Below are positions 16,967 to 25,722 of a stretch of 64,000 bases of DNA, piece after piece. Made by a program: the position numbers and the translations under genes. Each line of letters begins with the position of its first letter. Position 1 is the stretch's first letter. The stretch covers positions 248,001-312,000 of the forward strand of contig JAJDDO010000024.1 in NCBI GenBank assembly GCA_029260265.1. The letters are read 5' to 3'. This DNA is from Phycisphaerales bacterium (GTDB lineage Bacteria; Planctomycetota; Phycisphaerae; Phycisphaerales; UBA1924). The notes under the pieces were generated by a model. The model did no database searches. It had not been told where the DNA came from and saw nothing but the letters and a program-made list of their open reading frames with translations.

Positions 16967-19298
16967 TGATCGAACCGATGCGTTCTTTGTCGAACTCGAG
17001 CGTGCGGTGATGCCCAAGCTCACCGATGTGGGCCCGTTTCGGATTCAGCGCGAGGTGGCTCACGGCGGGCAGGGGGTTGTGTATAAGGGTCGTGATCGGC
17101 GTGACGGGACGCTCGTTGCCATCAAGCGATCGTACGAATCAGGCGGAATGGTGTACGACCGGCTCATGCGCGGCACCGAACTTGCGTCCACGCTCGATCA
17201 TCCCTTTATCCTCCCGATCACGAGTGTTGAGGTTCAATCGGAATCAGTCTGGATCGTGACGCCCTGGATAGATGGCAAGCCCGCAGATGTGTGGGCGCGA
17301 TCAGAAGAACGGACTACGCAAGCGATTATTGATGTGTTCATTCGGATATGTTCCGCAGCGGCCCATGCACACTTCCGCGGGGTGATTCATCGGGATCTGC
17401 GACCATCGAATATTTTGATCGACGAGGACGGGCTGCCTTGCATTCTGGACTTCGGGATCGCCAAGCGTGTCTCGGCTTTGGATGGAGGCTTGGACACCAC
17501 GCACACCGCGCTGTCCGGAGATATCAGGTATTTGCCGCCCGAGGTATTCAACCGGACCTGCTCGGCGCCGGACATCCGCCAGGATGTGTATTCGCTCGGG
17601 GTGCTTTTGTATGCCATGTTGATAGGGAATCATCCGCTCGATGGAGAGACCCCCAAGGAGCGTTTCGCCCGTGTTTCAGCCGGTGATTTGTTCCGCACCG
17701 ACCTTGATCGTCGGCTGCCCGGTTCCATCGGTGCGATCGTCCGCAAGGCAACTTCAGTAGATCTCAACGCGCGGTATGCGACTGCCAATGAACTCATCGA
17801 GGACATCAGGGCCGACCAGCGTGGGATGGCGGTGCGGGCGGTGTCGCATACGCGGCGGTACCTGCTCTCGCGGTTTGTGAAAAGAAACCGGACGATGATC
17901 GGCGTGGGTGCTGCCGCGGTTTTGACCGTTGTGGTCGCGACGGGTTTCTTTAGCCGGTCGGCAAGGACCGAACGCGAGCTCCGCCAGGCGAACTCGCAGA
18001 CGCTCGGCGTGCTTACGAGCTTTATCGATTCGATCGGGCCGGCCAAGCAGCTCGGCCCGTCGATGGATAGCTCTGCGGTGCTTCAACTCGTCGATCAACG
18101 AATCCGTGCGTTAGAGATCGGCAATGATCCAGAGCTCTTGATGGCCAGCGCTGAGTTGCATCGATCCATCGCGTTCGGATACATCCAGATCGGCCGTATG
18201 GATCTTGGGCTCTCGCCCGCACAAGAGTCGTATCGGATCTACTCGATGCTGAATCCTCAATCGGATGTAACTGTTCAGCAGAGCGGGGCGACTTTGGCCC
18301 GGATTTTGATCGGGACTCACCACAATAGAGAGGCTGAGACGCTGACCAGATCGCTCGTCATGGATTCGCCCCCGGCGCAGATCGGGCTTGACGAGCATTT
18401 GCTGAACCTCTCTGCATCACTCGTCCGCCAACAAAGGATGGGCGAGGTTCGCGTGTACCTTGATGAGTACCTCAGCAGGCACGCGCGAGAAACGGATGAA
18501 TACGCCCGGGGGCTCGATGTCCTAGTCATCTACCACAACAGCCTCGGGGAACCGGGGCCGGCGTTGCAAGCGGCAAGGGAGATGCACGAGATCCGCAGGG
18601 TGCTCTACGGGGATGCGGATACCCGTGTGCTTGCTGCCCAGCTGCTCCAGGTGAAATCGTTGCAGATGCTGGGCCGCTTTGAGGATGAGCGTGCGATTGT
18701 TCTCGCGATCCTGCCCATGATCGAGCGGGCGTACGGGACTACGGACCCGCGATACTTCCGGGCGATCGCTCATCTCACCATCAGCGAGACCGAACTCGGG
18801 CATGGGGCGTCAGCACTGAAGCGGGCGGAATATCTGCTTGCACAGAGCGCGGGCGAGTTTGGCGAGCAGAGCTGGAACGCAGCGCAATGCCGATTCTTGG
18901 TTGCCCATGCGATGATCTCGCTCGATCGACAGCGCGAGGCCATCGAGCTGCTCATTCCAGAAGTCGATCGTGTGCTTGAAAGAATGAGCGAGCGACCACG
19001 GGCACGCCAGCAGCCAAGGTACTGGATCGCTCGTGCGTACAATGATCTCGGAGACTTCGATCTTGCACGCGCAATGATCGAGCCCGCGCTCGTCGATCTT
19101 CAGGCATCACTCGGCATGGATCACCAGCAAGCCCTTCGCTGCGAGTTTGAGTATGTCCGTGCAACGATCGGGCTGGACCAAGAACAGGCACGCCGAGATC
19201 AGCTCGAGTTGCTCGTCGATCGGTTTGCAGCGTCATTTGGGCAAGATCATCCGATGACGCTCGGTGTTGCGGCGTACATCGAATCAGTCGGGCTCTGA
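16956..19298 (+). CDS. Membrane Ser/Thr protein kinase with C-terminal TPR-like region
   Basis: A 780-residue protein. The kinase domain (about 25-290) has the Gly-rich loop HGGQGVVY, the ATP-binding lysine in VAIK (Lys57), the catalytic loop HRDLRPSN (Asp147) and the DFG aspartate (Asp165), so it should be active. One hydrophobic segment (IGVGAAAVLTVVVATGFF, ~314-331) follows. The remaining 450 residues are helical with repeats of TPR type (for example LDEHLLNLSASLVRQQRM), suited to sensing or partner binding. The ATG at 16956 lies 9 bases after AAGGGA and is favoured over a GTG at 16950. It is translationally coupled to the upstream sigma factor. Confidence 0.9.
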   Translation: MKIDDRTDAFFVELERAVMPKLTDVGPFRIQREVAHGGQGVVYKGRDRRDGTLVAIKRSYESGGMVYDRLMRGTELASTLDHPFILPITSVEVQSESVWIVTPWIDGKPADVWARSEERTTQAIIDVFIRICSAAAHAHFRGVIHRDLRPSNILIDEDGLPCILDFGIAKRVSALDGGLDTTHTALSGDIRYLPPEVFNRTCSAPDIRQDVYSLGVLLYAMLIGNHPLDGETPKERFARVSAGDLFRTDLDRRLPGSIGAIVRKATSVDLNARYATANELIEDIRADQRGMAVRAVSHTRRYLLSRFVKRNRTMIGVGAAAVLTVVVATGFFSRSARTERELRQANSQTLGVLTSFIDSIGPAKQLGPSMDSSAVLQLVDQRIRALEIGNDPELLMASAELHRSIAFGYIQIGRMDLGLSPAQESYRIYSMLNPQSDVTVQQSGATLARILIGTHHNREAETLTRSLVMDSPPAQIGLDEHLLNLSASLVRQQRMGEVRVYLDEYLSRHARETDEYARGLDVLVIYHNSLGEPGPALQAAREMHEIRRVLYGDADTRVLAAQLLQVKSLQMLGRFEDERAIVLAILPMIERAYGTTDPRYFRAIAHLTISETELGHGASALKRAEYLLAQSAGEFGEQSWNAAQCRFLVAHAMISLDRQREAIELLIPEVDRVLERMSERPRARQQPRYWIARAYNDLGDFDLARAMIEPALVDLQASLGMDHQQALRCEFEYVRATIGLDQEQARRDQLELLVDRFAASFGQDHPMTLGVAAYIESVGL

Positions 19299-19319
19299 TT
19301 GACTGCGGCGTATTTGGGT

Positions 19320-20171
19320 TTAGGGTTTTCGGTTTGATCTTGGCGTATAGCTGAGGAACACGCCGGTGGTCTGCCAGAATGACTCAAGCCGATCGATCTG
19401 ATCGCGTGCACGATCGCCGAGCAGATCGACGACCTGTGAAACAAGCAGCTCGGCGGTGAGCACCGCCGGGATAGAGCTGTCGAACGGACCAACCGCGGGA
19501 ATATCAAGCTCGCACCATGCCCGAGCGATTGACGCCAGCGGCGACAGCGGGCTATCCGTGATCGCGACAATCGGCACACCAAGATCGTCCAGCTTCTGGG
19601 CGGCGGTGATCGAGTTGCGCCGATACCGGGCAAAGTCAAAGACCACCGCAGCGTCAGAGGGCTCCGCGCTGCACAGCTCGCGCCCGGTGGAATGATCATC
19701 GACCAGCGAGACATCCGGTCTGATCATCGAGAGTCCGCTGTGCAGGACGACCGCCCCGGCCATCGAGGTCTCGCCCGAGATGATCCACACCCGATTGGCA
19801 TCGGCGATTGGTTTGGCGAGTGCGATGAGCCTGTCTTTGTTCAGCATCGCGATCGTGTGGTTGACCGAATCCGTGATGGAATCGCGAGCGGCGGTGCCCG
19901 ATTCATCCCGGTGACGGATCCGCTGGCTCGGGCTTGCGAGCTGCTGGGTGAGCTCGTCGCGGATCCATTTCTGAAGATCGGTGAATCCATCGAACCCAAG
20001 CTTGGCCGCGAATCGGACAATCGAGGGCTTGCTTGTCTCGGCCCGCTCGGCGAGCTCGGAAACCGTCCCGAATGCCAACACCGTGGGGTCGTGGAGCACC
20101 ACGCCTGCAATTCGGCGTTCGGTCGGTGTCAGCTTATCGCTGACCGGTGCGATGAGATCTTGTACAGACAT
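19320..20171 (-). CDS. RpiR/MurR-family transcriptional regulator with SIS domain
   Basis: A 283-residue regulator. The N-terminal HTH of RpiR type spans about 1-75 (LTPTERRIAGVVLHDPTVL, then SKPSIVRFAAKLGFDGFTDLQ). The SIS domain (about 120-260), with VWIISGETSMAGAVVLHSGL and VVFDFARYRRNSITAAQ, normally binds phosphorylated sugars or related metabolites. It is transcribed divergently from the aminomutase/CoA-transferase operon with only 104 bases between starts, so it is the obvious candidate regulator of that operon. Its effector cannot be read from sequence. Confidence 0.88.
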   Translation of the reverse strand: MSVQDLIAPVSDKLTPTERRIAGVVLHDPTVLAFGTVSELAERAETSKPSIVRFAAKLGFDGFTDLQKWIRDELTQQLASPSQRIRHRDESGTAARDSITDSVNHTIAMLNKDRLIALAKPIADANRVWIISGETSMAGAVVLHSGLSMIRPDVSLVDDHSTGRELCSAEPSDAAVVFDFARYRRNSITAAQKLDDLGVPIVAITDSPLSPLASIARAWCELDIPAVGPFDSSIPAVLTAELLVSQVVDLLGDRARDQIDRLESFWQTTGVFLSYTPRSNRKP

Positions 20172-20174
20172 GAG

Positions 20175-20228
20175 TGGTCACTTGGTGGGTAATGTGTTAC
20201 AATATAGACTAGTCAGTGTACCGCTAGT
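20175..20228 (+). promoter_or_regulatory. Candidate promoter and operator for the kamA operon
   Basis: -35 TGGTCA (20175-20180), a 17-base spacer and -10 TACAAT (20198-20203) would start transcription near 20210. An inverted repeat with arms ACTAG (20208-20212) and CTAGT (20224-20228) covers that start, the position expected for repression by the adjacent RpiR protein. Both assignments are by eye. Confidence 0.4.
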
Positions 20229-20275
20229 TACAGTTTCTGTACAGCCTGTTGCGTTCATTTTTGGAGTCGATTGCC

Positions 20276-21691
20276 ATGCCCAAGCCTCAAGAATACACCC
20301 AAACGCCGAAAGAGCAGGCGTTTCTCGAGACCGTAGAGAGCCCTTCATACAGACGAGAGATCATCAACGGGCTTGCCCCATTCCTCAATGAGAAAGCGCC
20401 AGAGGACCTCCGTGGGCTGTACAGCTCGGACGAACTCGTCCAGTTGACCGTCTTGAAGGGTTCGGATCGCGATGTCGAGAATCGGATGCCGGTCAAGGTC
20501 ACCAGGCACTTCGCCGAGCTCGCCCGTAACAGCAAGCCCATCCAAAAGCTCGTCAAGGCGAGCCCGGATGAGACGCTCGACCTGGCCGGCTCGGAAGATC
20601 CAGGGAATCAGATGGACTATTCCCCCGTGGAGGGGCTGCTGCACAAGTACGAGATGGGGCTGATGTATGTCGTCTCAACCTGCTCGGCGCACTGCAGATT
20701 CTGTTACCGCGAAGAGCTGATCGCGCGCAAAGAGATCGAACGCGCCGATGGCACGGTTGCCAAAAAGGGGCTCGCCAAGATCCCCGAGATCACCGCCTAC
20801 ATCCACGAGTTCAACAACGCGGTCACGGCCAATGGCGGGCGTCATCCGGTGTGCGGGCGAGAAAAACTCCGCGAAATTCTGCTCTCGGGTGGAGATCCGA
20901 TGGTGCTCAACAACGCCAAAATCGCGGCTTGGCTGGCAGCGTTGGCAGAAGCCGGGATCGAATCAATCCGCATCGGCACCAAAGAGATGGCTTTCTATCC
21001 TCAGCGATTCGACGACTCGTTCTTTGCCATGCTCGATCAGTTCAACAAGGCCTACCCAGAGGTCGGCGTGCACTTCATGGTCCACTTTGAGCATCCCGAT
21101 GAGTTCCTCGCCAAGTCCGACGATGGCGAATACATCCGCGACGAAAACGGGTTTTACAAGTGGGTTCCCGAGACCGGGCGGGCGATGCGCCAGCTGCTTG
21201 AGCGCGGATGGATCACCGTCGAGAACCAGACACCGATCATCAAGGACATCAACAACGATGCCGACGCACTGCGGATCATGCAGAGAGAGATGAAGCGGGT
21301 TGGCGCAGACAACCATTACTTCTTCTGCGGGCGTGACATCGTTGCGTACAAAGCATTCAACATCCCCATCGAAGAATCATGGCGCCTGCTCAATGAATCG
21401 CAGAAGGGGCTCTCGGGCGTCGAAAACCATGCGAAGCTCTCGATCACGCATTACAAAGGCAAAACGGAGGTCTGTGCGGTCACCAACGAACCGATCCCCG
21501 GGCTCAAGGGCAGCGAGAACGGCGTGGTGATCTTCAAGCTCCTGCGCAACGCCGCCGACGCGCCCGATCGCGGCAAGGTATGCATCGTCGGACGGAATCC
21601 GGACGCGGCATGGTTTGATGATTACGAGGATCGTGTGCTATTCGATGAGGCTGGGCTCTACGATTACACCCGCGTGGTCAAGGCCGACTGA
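20276..21691 (+). CDS. KamA-family radical SAM aminomutase (lysine 2,3-aminomutase-like), substrate uncertain
   Basis: A 471-residue radical SAM protein of the KamA family, which moves an amino group from C2 to C3 of an amino acid using SAM, a 4Fe-4S cluster and PLP. The cluster motif is CSAHCRFC (Cys136, Cys140, Cys143) followed by YREEL. The ATG at 20276 has GGAG 9 bases upstream. Two departures stand out. The PLP lysine motif of characterised enzymes (PGGGGK) is replaced by THYKGKTEV, where Lys396 could still serve. The acids that hold the lysine side chain in the clostridial enzyme appear replaced (INND at 325-328; Ser389 in the second position). The substrate may therefore not be lysine. 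It heads an operon with CoA-transferase and aminotransferase genes. Confidence 0.8.
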   Translation: MPKPQEYTQTPKEQAFLETVESPSYRREIINGLAPFLNEKAPEDLRGLYSSDELVQLTVLKGSDRDVENRMPVKVTRHFAELARNSKPIQKLVKASPDETLDLAGSEDPGNQMDYSPVEGLLHKYEMGLMYVVSTCSAHCRFCYREELIARKEIERADGTVAKKGLAKIPEITAYIHEFNNAVTANGGRHPVCGREKLREILLSGGDPMVLNNAKIAAWLAALAEAGIESIRIGTKEMAFYPQRFDDSFFAMLDQFNKAYPEVGVHFMVHFEHPDEFLAKSDDGEYIRDENGFYKWVPETGRAMRQLLERGWITVENQTPIIKDINNDADALRIMQREMKRVGADNHYFFCGRDIVAYKAFNIPIEESWRLLNESQKGLSGVENHAKLSITHYKGKTEVCAVTNEPIPGLKGSENGVVIFKLLRNAADAPDRGKVCIVGRNPDAAWFDDYEDRVLFDEAGLYDYTRVVKAD

Positions 21692-21720
21692 GCGAAGAAC
21701 TCAAGGCATGTGAGGGAACA

Positions 21721-22431
21721 ATGATCAATAAACAGATCGAGAGCGCTGCCGAAGCGGTCAAAGATGTGTTCGATGGTGCCACGATCATGATCGGCGGGTT
21801 CGGCGAGGCCGGCAGCCCGATCGAGCTGATCCACGCGCTGATCGACCAGGGCGCCAAAGACTTGACGATCGCAAGCAACAACACCGGATCCGGCGAGGTC
21901 GGGCTGGCCGCGTTGCTCAAGGCCGAGCGTGTTTCAAAGGTGATCTGCTCATTCCCGCGTACCGCCAACTCGACGGTGTTTCCCGATCTGTACAACTCTG
22001 GGAAGATCGAGCTCGAACTGGTGCCGCAGGGGACACTCGCCGAGCGCATCCGCGCCGGCGGCGCAGGGATCCCGGCGTTTTACACCCCCGCAGCGGTCGG
22101 CACACCCCTGGCAGAAGGAAAAGAATCTCGGACCTTCGAGGGCCAAGACTACCTGATGGAGTATGGGCTCAAGGCGGACTTCGCGCTGGTCAAGGGACGC
22201 TCCGCCGATACGCACGGCAATGTTGTGTACAGCAAAACAGCCCGGAACTTTGGCCCGATCATGGCGATGGCGGCAAGAATCAGCATCGTACAGGTCAACG
22301 AGGTCGTTGATCCGGGGGCGATTGATCCAGAGATTGTGGTAACGCCGGGCATCTTTATTGACCGCGTTGTTCAGGTTGCCACGCCGGTGCATGAGTCCGA
22401 CCTCGTTGCTGCAGGAGTGTCGTACCCATGA
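21721..22431 (+). CDS. 3-oxoacid CoA-transferase subunit A
   Basis: A 236-residue alpha subunit of a family I CoA-transferase (acetoacetate/3-oxoadipate type). Marks are IMIGGFGEAGSPIELIHAL near residue 20, SNNTGSGEVGLA near 55, the loop LVPQGTLAERIRAGGAGIPAFYTPA near 100, and the C-terminal IVVTPGIFIDRVV. It forms a heterodimer with the next gene product, with which it overlaps by 4 bases (ATGA). It transfers CoA to a beta-keto acid, usually from succinyl-CoA. It lies 29 bases after kamA. The exact acid cannot be told from sequence; the similarity to both ScoA and PcaI leaves a C4 or C6 keto acid open. Confidence 0.87.
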   Translation: MINKQIESAAEAVKDVFDGATIMIGGFGEAGSPIELIHALIDQGAKDLTIASNNTGSGEVGLAALLKAERVSKVICSFPRTANSTVFPDLYNSGKIELELVPQGTLAERIRAGGAGIPAFYTPAAVGTPLAEGKESRTFEGQDYLMEYGLKADFALVKGRSADTHGNVVYSKTARNFGPIMAMAARISIVQVNEVVDPGAIDPEIVVTPGIFIDRVVQVATPVHESDLVAAGVSYP

Positions 22432-23087
22432 GCGAACAAGCACAGATCATCGGATGGACCCGCGAGCAGATGGCGAGCCGACTCGCCCAAGATATCCCCA
22501 ACGGGTCCTATGTCAACCTCGGCATCGGGATCCCGGAACTGGTCACCAGGTTTGTCCCCGATGGGCATACGCTGATCTACCACACCGAGAACGGACTGCT
22601 CGGCATGGGTCCATCACCCAAAGAGGGCGAGGGCGATCCGGAGTTGATCAACGCGGGCAAGCGCCAGGTCAGCGCGAATCCTGGAGCAGCGTATTTCCAT
22701 CATGCCGACAGCTTCTCGATGATCCGAGGCGGGCATATTGACCTGTGCGTGCTCGGCGCGATGCAGGTGGCGCAGAACGGAGACCTGGCCAACTGGTCGA
22801 CCGGAAAGCCCGGCGCGATCCCCGCCGTTGGCGGCGCGATGGATCTGGTCGCGGGTGTCAAGTCGGTCTTTGTGATCACCCAGCACTGCACAAAGGAGAA
22901 TGAACCCAAACTCGTCGAGCGGTGCACCTTCCCGCTGACCGGGCTCGGTGTGATCACGAGGGTGTACACCGATCTCGCGGTGATCGATATCACCGACGCC
23001 GGATTCCAGCTCATCGAGCTGTGCCCCGGTGTCGAGTTTGCGTATGTTCAAGAACGCACCGGTGCGGAACTCCTCCCGATCGCGTAA
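22428..23087 (+). CDS. 3-oxoacid CoA-transferase subunit B
   Basis: A 219-residue beta subunit holding the catalytic glutamate, Glu54 in HTENGLLGMG, which forms the CoA thioester intermediate. Other family marks are YVNLGIGIPELV (29-40), GGHIDLCVLGAMQV near 103, and MDLVAGVKSVFVITQHC near 139. It overlaps subunit A by 4 bases and is followed 34 bases later by the aminotransferase gene. With subunit A it should activate the beta-keto acid made by the upstream and downstream enzymes. Confidence 0.88.
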   Translation: MSEQAQIIGWTREQMASRLAQDIPNGSYVNLGIGIPELVTRFVPDGHTLIYHTENGLLGMGPSPKEGEGDPELINAGKRQVSANPGAAYFHHADSFSMIRGGHIDLCVLGAMQVAQNGDLANWSTGKPGAIPAVGGAMDLVAGVKSVFVITQHCTKENEPKLVERCTFPLTGLGVITRVYTDLAVIDITDAGFQLIELCPGVEFAYVQERTGAELLPIA

Positions 23088-23121
23088 ACCAGCAAGCACG
23101 CTAGAAAAAATGGGGATGAAA

Positions 23122-24438
23122 ATGAAAACCCAGACAAGCAAGAGCCAAGCAATGTACGAGCGGGCGCTCAAGGTTCTCCCCGGCGGGGTGAGCCGAAACG
23201 CGGTGCTCCGTGACCCGCACCCTCTTTACGCCGATCATGGCGAGGGTTGCCGCATTGTCGATATCGAGGGGGTCTCTCGGATCGACTTTGCCAACAACAT
23301 GGCATCGCTCGTTCATGGGCACGCAGATCCGGACATGATCAGGGTGGTCAGCGAGCAGATCTCCAAAGGCAGCGCGTTCAATGTCGCGACCGAGATCGAG
23401 ATCGAGTATGCGGAATATCTGCGCTCGCGAAATCCAAACTTCGAGAAGCTCCGCTTTGTCAACTCGGGCACCGAGGCGTTGATGGTCGCGATCAAGGCAT
23501 CGCGCGCGTTCACAAACCGCCCGATGATCGCCAAGGCAGAGGGTGCCTACCACGGCGGATACGATTATGTCGAGGTCAGCCAGACCCCCTCGCCAAGCAA
23601 CTGGGGCGAGATCAGCGAACCCCAGCGGGTGCCGTTGGTTCACGGAACGCCCAAGTCCGCTATTGATGATGTACTCGTAATCCCATACAACGATATCGAT
23701 CGCTCGATCGCGTTGCTCGATGGATGCAAGGATCGTCTTGCGTGTTTGGTGCTCGATCTGATGCCTCACCGTGTCGGGCTCAACCCGGCCAATGCCGACT
23801 TCGTTCATGCGATGCGTGATTGGACCAACGCCAACGGCGTGCTGCTCGTGCTCGATGAGGTCATCACCTTCCGTTCGACATTCACAGGGCTTCAGGGGCA
23901 GTACGGCATCGTCGCCGACATCACCGCGCTCGGCAAGATGATCGGAGGCGGGTTCCCGATCGGTGCGGTCGCGGGGCGCGACGAGGTGATGCAGGTGCTC
24001 AACCCACGCTCGCCCAAGTACCTCTATCCGCACTCGGGGACCTACTCGGCCAATCCGATCAGCACCGGCGCCGGGCTTGCAGCCATGAAGAAGTTTGATC
24101 GCCCGGCAGTCGATCGACTCAACGCACTCGCGAATCGCGCAAGGGCCGGCATCGAGCGAGCGATCATCGACACGGGAGCGTGTGCGAGTGTGACGGGGTC
24201 CGGCTCGATGTTCCGCGTGCATATGAAGAGCGAGCCGCCGCACTCTTATCGCGAGGCGTACCTTTCATCAGAGGAGAACGCCAAGCTGACGATGCTGCTC
24301 GATCATCTCTTCGAGAACGGGATCATCATGATCAACTCGTGCTCGGCCGCGCTCTCAACACCGATGGGTGATGCCGAGATTGATCTGCTCGTTGATGGGT
24401 TGCGAACCGGCTTTGAGAAACTGGTCGCCAGCGGCTAA
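23122..24438 (+). CDS. Class III PLP aminotransferase, glutamate-1-semialdehyde aminomutase-like; candidate beta-amino acid aminotransferase
   Basis: A 438-residue fold-type I PLP enzyme. Family features are LPGGVSRNAV near the N terminus, FVNSGTEALMVAIKASRAFT (phosphate binding), GAYHGGYD, LVLDEVITFR (PLP-ring aspartate) and TALGKMIGGGFPIGA with the Schiff-base lysine (about residue 273). Beta-amino acid aminotransferases belong to the same subgroup as HemL, and the KamA and CoA-transferase neighbours favour that role over tetrapyrrole synthesis; this is inference. Three ATGs occur in a row (23110, 23116, 23122). The last has GGGGA at a suitable distance and is chosen. The next gene, a thiolase, is convergent and ends 5 bases away. 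Confidence 0.82.
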   Translation: MKTQTSKSQAMYERALKVLPGGVSRNAVLRDPHPLYADHGEGCRIVDIEGVSRIDFANNMASLVHGHADPDMIRVVSEQISKGSAFNVATEIEIEYAEYLRSRNPNFEKLRFVNSGTEALMVAIKASRAFTNRPMIAKAEGAYHGGYDYVEVSQTPSPSNWGEISEPQRVPLVHGTPKSAIDDVLVIPYNDIDRSIALLDGCKDRLACLVLDLMPHRVGLNPANADFVHAMRDWTNANGVLLVLDEVITFRSTFTGLQGQYGIVADITALGKMIGGGFPIGAVAGRDEVMQVLNPRSPKYLYPHSGTYSANPISTGAGLAAMKKFDRPAVDRLNALANRARAGIERAIIDTGACASVTGSGSMFRVHMKSEPPHSYREAYLSSEENAKLTMLLDHLFENGIIMINSCSAALSTPMGDAEIDLLVDGLRTGFEKLVASG

Positions 24439-24443
24439 CGGGT

Positions 24444-25649
24444 TCAGGGCTTCTCAAAGACCGTGGCAAGCCCTTGCCCGACGCCAACACACAGCGCAGC
24501 CAGCCCCCGGTGGGCGTCGCGCCGTTTCATTTCATGGATCAGGGTGGTGGCAATGCGTGCGCCCGAACACCCCAGCGGATGCCCGATCGCGATCGCGCCG
24601 CCGTTCACATTGACGATGGATTCATCAAGCCCGAGCTCGCGTACGCACGCAATTGATTGTGCGGCGAATGCCTCGTTGAGCTCGACAAGGTCAATGTCGC
24701 TTGTTTCGAGTTTGGCGCGTCCGAGCGCTTTTCTGATCGCGGGCACGGGTCCAACGCCCATGTAGGCGGGGTCGACGCCAGCCGATGCGCTCGGGCCGAC
24801 GATTGCCAGCGGGGTGAGCCCGAGTTGTTTGGCCTTCTCAAACTCGACAATCAGGAGGGCGGCCGCGCCGTCGTTGATGCCCGATGAGTTGCCCGCGGTG
24901 ACGGTGCCGAGGTCATCCTTGGCAAAGACCGGACGAAGCTTGGCGAGGGTCTCGAGCGTGGTGTCCGGGCGTGGGTGCTCATCGGTGTTAAACACAATCG
25001 GGTCAGCGCGGCGTTGAGGAATCTCGATCGGAATAATCTCGTCGGCAAAGAGGCTCTTTGCGTTGGCCGAGGCCCATCGTTGTTGGCTCGTACATGCGAA
25101 CCGGTCCTGATCCTCGCGGCTGATCTGGTGCTTGCGCGCGACATTCTCCGCGGTCTCGCCCATAGGGTACGGATGGTGCAGTTCAGAGAGTTTCGGATTG
25201 ATAAACCGCCAACCGATGGAGGTGTCGAACAGTTCTTGGTTTCGTGCGTAGGCGGTCTCGGGCTTGGCAAGCACATACGGGGCTCTGGACATGGATTCGA
25301 CGCCGCCGGCGATGAATACATCGCCGTGATCGGCTTCGATCATCCTCGCGGCGATGTTGATCGCATCGAGCCCCGATGCACAGAGCCGATTGACCGTTGA
25401 GCCTGGCACGCTTGGTGGGAGTCCGGCAAGCAACGTCGCCATCCTTGCCACATTGCGGTTATCCTCGCCCGCCTGATTCGCGGCGCCCAGATACACATCG
25501 TCGATCAGCGAGGGGTCGATGCCGGTTTGATTGATCACGCCCTTGATGACATGGGCAGCAAGATCATCGGGGCGGACCGAGGCGAGGGCACCGGCGAACC
25601 GGGCGATCGGGGTACGCAAAGCAGAAATGACAGCGGCTCTTCGTTGCAT
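24444..25649 (-). CDS. Acetyl-CoA C-acyltransferase (thiolase), 3-oxoadipyl-CoA thiolase-like
   Basis: A 401-residue thiolase. The nucleophile is Cys90 in NRLCASGLDAI; the C-terminal catalytic pair sits in AIGHPLGCSGARI (His) and ALCVGVGQG (Cys). NQAGEDNRNVARMATLLAGLP is a hallmark of the PcaF/PaaJ group, which cleaves C6 3-oxoacyl-CoA esters. It is convergent with the aminotransferase and not in the same transcript, but its position and the PcaI/PcaJ-like CoA-transferase suggest it cleaves the beta-ketoacyl-CoA produced by that operon, yielding acetyl-CoA and a shortened acyl-CoA. Confidence 0.9.
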   Translation of the reverse strand: MQRRAAVISALRTPIARFAGALASVRPDDLAAHVIKGVINQTGIDPSLIDDVYLGAANQAGEDNRNVARMATLLAGLPPSVPGSTVNRLCASGLDAINIAARMIEADHGDVFIAGGVESMSRAPYVLAKPETAYARNQELFDTSIGWRFINPKLSELHHPYPMGETAENVARKHQISREDQDRFACTSQQRWASANAKSLFADEIIPIEIPQRRADPIVFNTDEHPRPDTTLETLAKLRPVFAKDDLGTVTAGNSSGINDGAAALLIVEFEKAKQLGLTPLAIVGPSASAGVDPAYMGVGPVPAIRKALGRAKLETSDIDLVELNEAFAAQSIACVRELGLDESIVNVNGGAIAIGHPLGCSGARIATTLIHEMKRRDAHRGLAALCVGVGQGLATVFEKP

Positions 25650-25722
25650 GGATCAATAGTAGCGCCCGCGGGCAGGTTGTTGCCGGGAGTTCTCTTCCTA
25701 TCATCCACAGATAGGGAGCGAT

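Noticed and set aside
23101..24243. 380-residue minus-strand frame
   Set aside because: It is antisense to the class III aminotransferase, a byproduct of high GC content.
20276..24438. Osmolyte (N-acetyl-beta-lysine) synthesis operon
   Set aside because: No AblB/YodP acetyltransferase is present; CoA-transferase and thiolase genes point to degradation.
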